From assembly GCA_030512295.1 (NCBI GenBank), contig JAULSR010000002.1:6014001-6078000 (forward strand): a stretch of 64,000 nucleotides of DNA, in the 5' to 3' direction. The notes beneath the pieces were generated by a model that made no database searches, was not told the origin of the DNA, and was given only the letters and a program-made list of their open reading frames with translations. Source of the stretch: Bombardia bombarda. Taxonomy: Eukaryota > Ascomycota > Sordariomycetes > Sordariales > Lasiosphaeriaceae. Made by a program: the position numbers and the translations under genes. Shown here in pieces: positions 55,247 to 64,000 of the stretch (position 1 is its first letter; each line of letters begins with the position of its first letter).

Positions 55247-55904
55247 ATGTTTGCGCGCTCCTTCCTCCGCGCGCTCGCAACAAGGATGACGAAACCTTAC
55301 CAACCAACGAGATCCTTCGGCGCGACCCGGCCATTTCGGAGTAACTGCGACTTTGGAAGCCCCTGCGACTGTAGCGAGTGTCGTGAAATCCACAAGAGAT
55401 CTGTTTGCGATCATTGCAAGGCTCATCCTGCAGTGCATCATTCGTCTGAGAGGTATTATGATCGCAAGGGGGTCTCAGGTTACTCCTTTACCTCCCTCTG
55501 TGATGCCTGCGATGAGACTGCCAGCAACCTGCAGCAACGGGTGGAAGCGGAGAATAAGCATCACTTCTCTTGCGTAGAAGCAAGATGCAGAAGATGATGG
55601 AAGATGTGTGACGAGTTCAATCAGCCGCGCAAGTCCCCTTGGCATATGCTATAGAAAAACTGCTGAGAAGCGTTCCCTTGGGGCAACAAAACTCGAAGTT
55701 GTGGTATAGGCGAAAGATTCTGGAGTGTCGTCAGAGGATTTGCGAATCCTCAAACTACGCAACAGATATGTGTGCAATAAAGGACGGGTCGATGCCTTGG
55801 ATTTCTATCTATGGCTCTTCCACGACCGGCTGGACGTCAACCTGACGAGCCAGCAACCTGACGAAGGGACTGCAAAGCATTCCCAATCCGGTGTGTCCAC
55901 ATAG
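55247..55904 (+). pseudogene. Decaying Cys-rich zinc-binding-like gene
   Basis: The open part (55247-55597, 116 codons) contains CDFGSPCDCSECREIH, CDHCKAHPAVHH and SLCDACDE, a set of Cys pairs with histidines that suggests zinc binding. After the TGA at 55595 the same frame continues protein-like (MCDEFNQPRKSPWHM) with further TAG and TGA stops. A protein-like stretch in another frame, interrupted by one TAG, then runs to 55904 (SSEDLRILKLRNRYVCNKGR and DALDFYLWLFHDRL). Several stops can be explained by C-to-T at CGA and CAG codons. The parental gene probably encoded about 220 residues. The function is unknown. Confidence 0.5.
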
Positions 55905-56163
55905 CAATCGGGGAAATAAAATCAAAGCATGCCTGGCAACCAATCTTATGAAATAAAAACGCCAAAATCCCACATGCGTCCGACCTGCTGGTGGCTGGGA
56001 TGTGGATGCGCAAGCTGAAACTATAATACACCCTCACGAGGTCAAGAAGTCTCCATACTATAACATCCACTACTTATAGCCATCTGCCACCATTCCCATT
56101 CTCGAACACTCTTTTCATTGCCCATCTTTTCAAGCCTAGCCGACGTCGCACGCACGTCGGTTG

Positions 56164-57073
56164 CTAAGTCTGATTGAGCAAAGCCTGGTTTGTATAGCCA
56201 CTGATTACCTGTGGACAGAGTAGATCCCAACGTCCCGATTTGATCGCCTCGTCTATTCTAGCGGACACCAAAGTGCAGATGTTGAGGAGTTTAGCCGGAA
56301 CATAGTCGAGGGTTTTAGCAGCGAGCACTTTTAGGGTGTCGTTGTCTGTCATGTGGTGGTCCTTGCTATTGGAGTCTTAGCAAACATCGCGACCGGAAAG
56401 ACGCAGGTACGTACACAAATCTCTCAGCCACATCAGTGTATATGAGCAGCAAGAGGGCGGATGGGCGTGCAATCTCCCTCCAGCGCCCTCCGAGGCGCTT
56501 CAAATCTTTTAGCCGCGTCCTTGCGTCTTTACTTGGGGGCGTTGGCAAGGAATACAAATAATACTCGCATGCAATAGTGGCAACCCCGCACCCAGGTCTT
56601 GATACAATCAAGCCTAACTCCAGATCTTGCCGTATTTTGCCCTCTAGAATGGTAAAGAACACTGAGAGTCGAAAGTAGCCAAACCTTGCCGGCAAGTCGG
56701 CTTCTTTCGAACTTTTTATAACACTCTCCAGGGAGTTAACTGCAGTTCTTACATCGGTCGGTGCGAGAGGGGCATGGTTTGGAAGTGTCGTTCGATGGAG
56801 CAATAATAGCCACGACCTCAAGGTGGTCTCCAGAGCTTGGATGAAGAAATCAACAGCGTCATCTCTAATAAACTTCTCAGAGAAGGATATCGTCTGTGCT
56901 ACGCTTTTTTTCCTCCTTGGCCGTTTCCTGATACGGTTGGCTCGCCTGCTCTTAGGTTGCACGATTCGCCGCGAACGATGCGGAGATTTGCGCACCACGG
57001 AGTCGTCGTCGTCGTCAAAAAGTTCTAACTCCGCCAAACGTCTAGTGACATCTGAAAGCTGCTTATCGGCCAT
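56164..57073 (-). CDS. Hypothetical basic, helical protein (286 aa, 2 exons)
   Basis: Exon 1 is 57073-56415 and exon 2 is 56365-56164. The 49-nt intron has a GTACGT donor and an AATAG acceptor. The model starts MADKQLSDVTRRLAELELFDDDDD. A strongly basic segment RSRRIVQPKSRRANRIRKRPRRKK, a likely nuclear-localisation or nucleic-acid contact, is followed by a largely alpha-helical body. There is no known motif. The 3' end is uncertain: a GTAATC donor at 56208 could splice to further coding sequence toward 56042. The frame is also open upstream to 57316, but the Met at 57073 begins the biased sequence. Confidence 0.55.
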
Positions 57074-57426
57074 AACAAAGTTTATGCGAGTGTATGGTAT
57101 GGAGTATGGCTTGGACATTATAAGCGTATATAACCTGGCAAACAGATCCACGAAGGGGTTCCGACGGGGCGGCCCACAGAAGGGTGCCAGCGTCCTGCAG
57201 AAGGGTTTCCCAGCCCCAGGATCCCGGAAAAGGAAGGGTGTCCACCCGAGGGTGCTCAGGCGCAGGACAAGAGCGCGCGCAAATAGCGCTCCAGTATACT
57301 TTAGGCATGACGGCACTTCAGTGCTTCAGTAACCTGTAGGGAACACGAGTTGCCCATTGAAGTGGCCCATGGAAGGGTGCTCTGCCAGAAAGGTGGTCGT
57401 GGCCATGTAAAGGGCTCCCCCGATGG

Positions 57427-57535
57427 AAAGAGCCACTGAAAGGGCACCCACTGAAAGGGCACCCACTAAAAGGGCACCCACTGAAAGGGCAACCACTAAA
57501 AAGGCAGCCACTGAAAGGGCAACCACTAAAAGGGC
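57427..57535. repeat. 15-bp minisatellite, about seven copies
   Basis: Tandem units of the type CACTGAAAGGGCACC (variants with TAAA and AACC) run for about 110 bp. More degenerate copies extend to about 57640. On the minus strand they encode a pentapeptide repeat CPFSG, but no gene context supports translation. Confidence 0.9.
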
Positions 57536-58137
57536 TTTGCCACTCTCGTGGCAATGAGGAAATGGCGCCCCACTTGAAAGAGCACCCACTGAAAGGACGC
57601 CCACGGACAGGACGCCCACGTAAATGGTCCCCAAGGAAGCCCGCGGAAAGGTGGCCAAAGAAGTCCGAAGAAGTCCATGGGATGGATCAAGACAGAACCG
57701 CGACTTCCCACACTCCGGGAACGGGGATATGTGGGGCCGAAGAGGACGGTGCGCCAGGTCCTGGTGCCGGGCCTGTTCCCAGGCTGGACAACACCATGCA
57801 ATGGGATGCTTTGGGCTGGCACAAATGGCCAAGCATAGCCCTGCCGCGCAACATCGTCGCGTTGTGCCTCTCTTGAACCGCCTTGGGCACATAGAGTTGA
57901 GGCTAAAACAGAGGCACCAGCACTGCGACTCCTAGTCAACTGGAACCAAATTGATGACGCACAATGGGCGCTTAGAAAACAAGAGTAAATTGAACAGGAT
58001 GAATTCGAAAGGTAGCCTTTGCTAAATATTTCCTGACGGTTCCTTTTCCCTCTTTCGCAAACAGGTTTCATCATCAGCAGTCACTTGGACTGGGGCCGGA
58101 AAAACCTTCATCTGTCTTTATAGTTAGCAATAGCCAG

Positions 58138-58377
58138 TCAGTGGAAGGGAGGCGCTAGCACAATATCCTCAGGCGGGAGTGGCCATCCATTATTGGTAGA
58201 CTTGAACTCGAATACCTGCCCTTTACGGCGCAGCTGTATATATACATCCGCGTCGTAGGCTTGGTGGACCTTATAGCCGGCTTTAGTGAAAGTGCGCCAT
58301 CTTTTTCTAAAGTTTTCGCCACTTCTGTCCCTCTTCTTTCGCTGATTTTTGGTGTTCGTAGACATGGTAGAGATCAA
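58138..58377 (-). CDS. MADS-like small protein (79 aa)
   Basis: Single exon. After a short Lys/Arg-rich start it reads RSGENFRKRWRTFTKAGYKVHQAYDADVY and then IQLRRKGQVFEFKSTNNGWPLPPEDI. This follows the MADS/SRF-type pattern of fungal mini-MADS proteins: a basic helix, a strand with D-V-x-(I/V), G-x-x-x-x-F-x-S, then WP..PEDI. It would bind DNA as a dimer if functional. The canonical N-terminal arm is short, so assignment is moderate. A related, frameshifted copy lies 4.9 kb to the left in opposite orientation. Two Met codons are close (58377 and four codons on), and either may start. Confidence 0.6.
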   Translation of the reverse strand: MISTMSTNTKNQRKKRDRSGENFRKRWRTFTKAGYKVHQAYDADVYIQLRRKGQVFEFKSTNNGWPLPPEDIVLAPPFH

Positions 58378-59472
58378 AGGTACGGTTCGGAACTTGGTGT
58401 GCTTCCTACGCTATTGGATTCTTCCCTGAAGCCATTATATTACATTTGCGTGCGGTGATATTCGCCGGCCCCGAGCGTTGCACCTGGATGGTGTCGGAAG
58501 CCAGGAACCTGGCTCGGGGCTAGCCGAGTCTTACGTGGTGAGCAGTACTCCTGAATGCGTCGGCCGTTGCTACTGCTCCCTTCCCGCTGGACGGTGCTTC
58601 AAGTGCCTTTCCGAGCGTGTTGAGGAGCGCAATCGGTCCTCCTGTGTCCCGTTTTCAGGCGGGATCTAAGTGCGGGGGTATTTTATTCAGGGGCATTGTA
58701 GGCGGGTAAACCAGCCAAGTGGTCCCCGCACCAGCACTGTGGTCTCCTGAACAGTAGAGCCAGGCACCAGGACTCTTGCGGCTGGTAACTGACAAGCTAC
58801 CTCATAGCGGATCGCACCCAGCCACAAGGCAGTGCAGACGGGAGGCTAGTCCCTTCGCTGTGCAATGAAGGTGTTCCCAGTCCCAATGCCGCTGCGAAGC
58901 CACGCAAACCAGTCCCACAGCAATGCCTTTGAACATGGAAACCGGTAATACTTGTGTTGTATGGGAGAGCTGACTAGTCCCCCCACCTAGAGTCCCGGCT
59001 CAAAGACCAGTCCCAAGTTCTGCGGCAAAGCCTCAGGCATGGAAAACAGTAATGAACCAGCCTGGTGACTGCTCACCCATCACGAAGGATACCTGCAGGG
59101 ACCGTAATACTGGTACCTCCTGGGCCTGGAGGCTGCGCTACTGGTCCAGAGAAGATGCCTGGAGAAGCGGTACTGGTCCAGAGAAGACGCCTGGAGAAGC
59201 GGTACTGGTCTCCGTGGTGTGCTTTTGCCCTGGGTACTACTCCCCTGATCTTCGTGGAGTGGTGTTACCAGCTTCAGATATTGCCCGTCTCTGAAACCAT
59301 GGTTTCTATGGGGCCACTTGGTGCAATGGTACTGGTCTCCCGGTTAGTCTCTCGACCCCTAGGGAGTAAATCTGCCCGAGAACAGCAAGACTGTGCAACA
59401 GGTAAAATCTACAATCTTCATAAGATAGACAATCCAGATAATAACGATCTAGCGTCTCTATATTATTTCGTT
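58378..59472. other. Non-coding spacer with repeated phrases
   Basis: No gene was supported. AGTCCC, CCAGTCCC and GGTACTGG phrases recur across 58700-59350, and a clear tandem repeat occurs at 59139-59213. It may be a degenerate satellite or an unrecognised non-coding element. Confidence 0.45.
59139..59213. repeat. 32-bp tandem repeat, two full copies plus partial
   Basis: Units beginning TACTGGTCCAGAGAAGAYGC start at 59139 and 59171 and differ by one transition. A third starts at 59203 and diverges after about 8 bp. Confidence 0.9.
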
Positions 59473-62096
59473 CTATCTTTCTGTTGGCATGCTGCCCCTG
59501 GCCATCTGCCGCCGTTTCGCCTTTCGCAGCCGCCTCTGCTCTACTTGCCCTGACGCCCGCAAGGTGACGCCATGAACCGTCTGAACATGGTTTCGGAAGT
59601 GGTCCAAATGTTGGAGTCGGAGATCTCTGCACTTGGGGTGCTCACACCGGATCCTCTCGCCGCTCTGCTCAGCCTGCTCGCGCCTAGTCAGATGCTGGTC
59701 ATCGAAGTGGTCGTTCATGACGGTCGGTCGGCAGTATGTAAAGGCGCGTTCTTCATGAGAGAGTCGCTCATCACCGATACAATCAGGACATTGCCCAGCA
59801 TGCAGCAGTAGAGGGAACCGGTCAGGGCTAGGCAACGGTTTGGATTCCATCTCGAGAGGCCCGGGTTTTATGGCCAGGCATGCTTTCGCCCTTTGTTGAA
59901 TGCGGTCCCGCTTGACCGTCTCCCTCTTGTCGCACAGAGCTACCATGAGATCGATGGCTTCGATCTTTCGCTGGAAGATCTGATCTTCAGTCCAGTCGTC
60001 GGGCTGGTGGCAGAAAATCGCCGCCAATCCAGCACGTTCGGGGATGGTGACATTGATGACGGGCTCTGCGTACTCCTCCTCCTCTTCTCCCCGAGCCTGT
60101 CTTTCTATATCCCAGGTTGGACGGTTATAAAAGTAATGCTCGTGGTATTGCCTAACCACCTGCAGGTAGCGGTGCGCACGCTTCTGGCGGATTTCTTCGG
60201 TGAGCTGCCGGATCTTTTCTTCGTCTATGTGGCCATCGATCCGGTAGTTGCCCCGCTTGAGTTCTGCGCGCTGCTCTTCAAGCTTGACAATCTCCGGATC
60301 CGGCGGGAGATTTGCCCACACCTCGTCAGGGACCATGTCGGCGGTGGCTCGAGGGTCGCGCGTGAGACTCACGTGGGCGAACAGTCGGAACAGCTGGCTC
60401 TGCTTCTCTTCCTCCAGGAATGCATTCTGGAGATCGAAGTTGGCGATCTCGTTGAGATAGGCGTGGTGAAATGTCGCAAATTGAGGGTCATGACGCATCA
60501 TCTGGTCGCGCACAGAGTCTGGCGCGTCTCCTAGAAAAAGATTCAAGTCAGCATTGTTCCAAAAGTGTTCACGGCGACAAGCATGGAACGTACCATTGGC
60601 AGCATTCGCGGCGCCTCTCCTGGCAAATCTAGGCGTCCATCTTCTCTCGTGTCCTGAATCGAGACTCTGGTCACCAATGTCGTCTCGGAGCTTGGAATAC
60701 ATCATGGCCTCAGATTCAGAGAGTGTCGCCCCACGATACCGACGGAAAACTGGGGTCTTCAACTTGGATGCCTTCCAGCGAAGCGGAGTGCTATCCTTGA
60801 AGGATGGCGGCTTCGATCCAAATATTGCTGCCGCGTCTGTCAAGCTCGGCGCGTCGAAGGCGTTGTCATGCAGGGCAAGGGCGAGGATCGTAGAAACAGC
60901 ACAGAAGAGGAGCTTCCTAGTGGGGGTGAAGTAGAAGATGGTCCTACAAAGACTGTTAGTACGCGCAACCAGACGCATCACAGGGACCACCTACGGCCTA
61001 GGCTTATTATCGGCGCCCTTGTGGTGAATGAACTTGATGGCCATGGCCGGTATACACCGTCCGGTGACGGGGTGCCGCACGATCATCATTTGAATGTCTT
61101 CGTAGTAGAGGGCCTTGGGACGCCCGCGTCCCACAGTCTCCTGCGTGAGAAGGCTCTCAACCAGTTTGGAGTTCTTGTCAGGCGGCGGCGCCTGATCTTC
61201 CCCATCTTCCGAGAAAGTCGATTGGACAACCTTGTGGCCAAAGAGTTCTTCCAGGGAGCCATCTTTCGGCTTCTGCCGCTCGCCATCCACCAGCTCAGCA
61301 GGTCGTGCTCCGGTATAGCACAGGAGCTGGTAGCAGCCGGCTAAATTGATGCGATGCCGTTCGCCGGGGAAGATGGAGGTGTCGAACCCGATGTTGAATG
61401 TCAGAATGACACGCAAGTTATCAACGTTGAGCACCGGCTTGCCATCGGTATTCGGCGCCCGATGGCCGAAGCGAGGAATGCAAACGCGACGATAATACTG
61501 GTTGCGTATTAGCAGGACTAGACAGATCGGATCGAGTAGCCAGCTGACTATGCCGACACGCCAGGATGGACAAGGTTTAACGTACCTTGTACACCTCCTT
61601 GGCGTCATTCCGGTCCATGTACTGTCCGTTCACTGTTGTGTAGAGTTGCCGGAATTGACGAATGTACTCCTCGGCACTGCCCCATGATGTGATCTTGTAT
61701 CGTTCGCATAGATATAGGACAAAGTCCTGCGTCGTTTCGCGTGTGAGATTCTGGATCGTTGCCTTCCAGTCGCCGACTTTCAGATCGGTGCAATACCTGA
61801 ATCAAGAACGTTAGGAAACACGGCGGTTGCAAGAGAAGTTTCAACAAAGACAGCTCCACGTACCGCCTCCATTTATTGAAGATACCGCTAACGTTAATTT
61901 CGGTTTGGTCGGAGTATTTGGGCTTGATGAAGCGAACGTCGGTCAACTGCGCCCGGTGCGCAGCATGCTGTTCAATCGAGAGCGTCGGCTTTTGTCTCGC
62001 GGCTTGGTTCTAAGCCTCCCGGGCGGCAAAGCTTTGAAGAAATGCAGTATTGTTTTTGTGCAGATCGCCTGCGGTCGTAGATCGAGGTGCGATCAT
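59473..62096 (-). CDS. DUF3435 tyrosine recombinase, captain-like, with one in-frame TAG
   Basis: Five exons (62096-61864, 61796-61586, 61497-60995, 60943-60594, 60530-59473; introns of 67, 88, 51 and 63 nt, all GT-AG) join to 784 codons. Conserved features appear in order: KPKYSDQTE..V.GIF.KW; GDWKATIQNLTRE; EEYIRQFRQLY; TDGKPVLNVDNLRVILTFN; the YR box I CYTGARPAELV near 210 (catalytic Arg); IKFIHHKG (catalytic Lys region); box II RFARRGAANA with RDQMMRHDP and HHAYLNE (candidate His/Arg and nucleophilic Tyr, about 425-455). The C-terminal region has CPDC and CEHPKC...HFRNHVQTVHG zinc-finger-like motifs. DUF3435 proteins include Starship captains, the transposases at the 5' ends of giant fungal elements. 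A TAG at 62012-62010 (codon 29, probably from CAG) interrupts the frame unless translation starts later or the start model is wrong. Confidence 0.85.
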
Positions 62097-62574
62097 CGTG
62101 TTGATGGGCATCCGATCGAGTGACTGGTGGAGAGACAAGGATCAATGATGACAGGTCGTAGGCGATGCGGATGGCGGAGCGGAGGGCGTCGGTGGCAGAC
62201 ATAACGCTGCCTCTTATAGCTTGAAGAGGCTATGGCAGCCCTATTCTGGGCGGCAAGGGATGGGTTCATTGTGGAGGACAGGAAACAGAAAACGGAGTGC
62301 CAGGTGCTGACATTAGACCTTCCTTTGACGGTGGAGGAGGGCGGGAACAAAGAGCGAGGGGACCAAAACTGGACCCCCAGATGGGCACGCCCTGAGACCC
62401 CTGCCATGCCGGCTCCTGGGCACTGGCAGAGTGATCTGTGCGTGGCGAGCCGGCCAAGTATTATATAGTACCTACCCCGCGACCTCTTTGTCGCTGAACT
62501 CCCCACACTGCTGGCGCCGCCTAAAATGGCGACACTTTCCGCCCGATTTGGCGGTCCCAGCAGCGCTTTCTCTG
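62097..62574. other. Upstream region of the recombinase gene
   Basis: It contains a possible alternative upstream exon starting ATG at 62202 (SATDALRSAI.IAYDL on the minus strand). No splice that joins it cleanly to exon 1 was found. No other gene. Confidence 0.45.
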
Positions 62575-62705
62575 TTTATAAAGTAATAAATAAAAACTTT
62601 AATTAAAACTTAATATTTAAACTTTTATTTTCTAATAATAAATTTATTTTTTAAATGTTTAATATATTATTAAAATATTATAACATATTAAAATAAAACT
62701 TGGCT
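62575..62705. repeat. Short A/T-only island (RIP-like)
   Basis: About 130 bp of almost pure A/T with the texture of the RIP block, abruptly bounded by GC-normal DNA on both sides. It lies about 480 bp upstream of the recombinase start. Probably a mutated transposon fragment. Confidence 0.7.
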
Positions 62706-62846
62706 TAACATTAGAATCTCGGCGGCCGCGCCGCCGCCACCACAATACGCTCAATCGCGCTCGTGCTTACGAGCACGCTGAACTTGAGGGCACTGGGTTG
62801 GAGGTTCGGTTTGACAGCGGAAGAGTCCGCTTCAATCTCCTTCACC

Positions 62847-63551
62847 ATGGCCACCCGGGATTCGAGGTTGACCGTGACAAACGTGAACGACAGCCAGAAT
62901 GACAGCGGTCGTGGTCTGCTTCACGCCAGCGTTGATGCAGCACTCAACCAAAGCGGTCCCGGCAGATATGTTGATTTTACCAGACGTATCGGCGATGTGC
63001 CCGGTGAGGCTCGTCGGGATGGCATGCTGCTCGATCGGCTAGTTGGTGAGCCTGACCTAGACCCCGGGCAGGTTGTCGAAGAACTCCCGGAGGACGAGGA
63101 CGTGGTTAATCCTCAGGACCAGGTCATGGAGCCCGAGAAGCCTCGTCCGTGGAGGGGGTGGACCGGGCTCATGCCTCAGTCGGGCTTTGAGACTACCACC
63201 ACCAAGCCCCCCTTTAGAGGCGGCGGGGGCGATGTTCCTCCACCTCCTCCAGGCCCTCTACCACATGTGGTCCGCGGCAACTGCGGGATTCGTGGCCATG
63301 AGCTGTACCCGCTGTCTCGGATCTTTGCTATAAAGTATGCAAAGGATCACCCCAATGAGTGGAGGTCTCATGACTACGCTCATGAGCAGATGGAGGATCG
63401 CCCGTTCGAAGATCGGACGTCGACGGTGGCCAAAATTCTGGCCGATAAGGGACTCATGGTCCTGTATCAGAACAGGTCGCAGCAGGCCGCGTACCGAAAG
63501 GAGCTGAAGTCTGCTTCTTATACCGCCCCTGCCGCCCCTGCCATTGATTAG
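62847..63551 (+). CDS. Hypothetical protein (234 aa)
   Basis: A single-exon frame from MATRDSRLTVTNVNDSQ to a Pro/Ala-rich end. It is mostly hydrophilic with acidic and Pro-rich stretches (VVEELPEDEDVVNP; a poly-Pro run) and a more ordered C-terminal third (HELYPLSRIFAIKYAKDHP; TSTVAKILADKGLMVLYQNRS). It has no signal peptide and no recognised domain. Its position beside the recombinase and A/T island suggests an accessory gene. The frame is open upstream to 62763, but the Met at 62847 has a good context. Confidence 0.5.
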   Translation: MATRDSRLTVTNVNDSQNDSGRGLLHASVDAALNQSGPGRYVDFTRRIGDVPGEARRDGMLLDRLVGEPDLDPGQVVEELPEDEDVVNPQDQVMEPEKPRPWRGWTGLMPQSGFETTTTKPPFRGGGGDVPPPPPGPLPHVVRGNCGIRGHELYPLSRIFAIKYAKDHPNEWRSHDYAHEQMEDRPFEDRTSTVAKILADKGLMVLYQNRSQQAAYRKELKSASYTAPAAPAID

Positions 63552-64000
63552 GACGCCATGGTTATCGACAACGATGGTGTGAACTAAATTGGATGACAAG
63601 TTGTTATGCCAGTGCGTATCTCTGTAGTGTATATTCGGGGTAAAATGGAAATGGCGGTGTTCGTGGGAAGGGTCTCCCCATGTCACCAGGTAGTTGATAG
63701 CCCATAACTTCACCAGCTGTGCTATATAAGTAGTGTTTAAGGTTATTGAATATATCTCTTTATATAATCGTAATCGGCCCGTTAAGAACCGTGCATAGCT
63801 ATATTTTGTTCCAGTTGCTCCATATTATCACCACTATATTCGATGGCGCACCACCCGTCACAAGAGACACAACCTATGTGGTCGCTACTGTTTCCGACAC
63901 CGTTTTCCCCTGGTGACCAGAATATTCTAGGCTGACGCTATCTTAGTAAACTGTAAGCGGGCAGGAAAATGGACCCAGATCCCAGATAGTGCAACGTCAG
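63552..64000. other. 3' flank, no gene seen
   Basis: Mixed to A/T-leaning sequence follows the last gene. The minus-strand frame 63258-63713 overlaps the called gene antisense and was not accepted. Confidence 0.5.

Noticed and set aside
57326..57892. Minus-strand 188-codon frame across the 15-bp repeat
   Set aside because: Its apparent length comes from the repeat being open in several frames.
1..64000. CRISPR arrays, bacterial operons, riboswitches, ribosomal RNA
   Set aside because: None is expected in this eukaryotic sequence. No spaced direct-repeat array or rRNA-like stretch was seen. The tandem repeats lack unique spacers.

Overview
The window is nuclear DNA of a filamentous ascomycete, probably a Sordariomycete. 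The genes have short introns (about 45-90 nt) with GTATGT/GTAAGT-type donors and CTAAC/CTGAC branch sites. The core genes are ordinary Pezizomycotina housekeeping genes, and a large A/T-rich block shows the nonsense pattern of repeat-induced point mutation (RIP). No prokaryotic features were seen.

Layout. (1) 1-16 kb is a normal GC core region. It holds a 5'-truncated coiled-coil protein, a small Cys-rich protein, a type II phosphatidylinositol 4-kinase (LSB6-like, 3 exons), a GPI-anchored Ser/Thr-rich cell-surface protein, a bifunctional HPPK-DHPS folate enzyme and a nitronate monooxygenase-type flavoprotein. (2) 16.9-18.5 kb is a frame-disrupted helicase-like gene. (3) 18.6-35.8 kb is a nest of RIP-mutated transposons. 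A pogo/Fot1-type DNA transposon lies next to Ty3/gypsy elements inserted into one another. One gypsy element (24984-31959) is complete, with 218-bp LTRs and a perfect 5-bp target duplication. Two short LTR-like elements and some terminal repeats escaped mutation. (4) 35.9-64 kb is an accessory region in normal base composition. It carries an AAA+ ATPase, a C2H2-like protein, three phosphotransferase-fold genes (a small kinase, an APH and a kinase-like protein with a 17-bp minisatellite), several lineage-type unknowns, two MADS-like mini-genes (one broken), decayed genes with C-to-T nonsense codons, and a nonautonomous DNA transposon with long inverted repeats and an 8-bp target duplication. 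Near the right end is a five-exon DUF3435 tyrosine-recombinase gene transcribed leftward, the class that includes Starship captains. It has one in-frame TAG.

The core genes act independently (lipid signalling, cell wall, folate, nitronate detoxification). The accessory region looks like genome-compartment DNA built by mobile elements. A captain-type recombinase at its right end reading inward raises the possibility that part of 36-62 kb is degraded giant-transposon cargo, but no element ends were identified. All exon joins were worked out by hand from splice signals and frame and have no transcript support.
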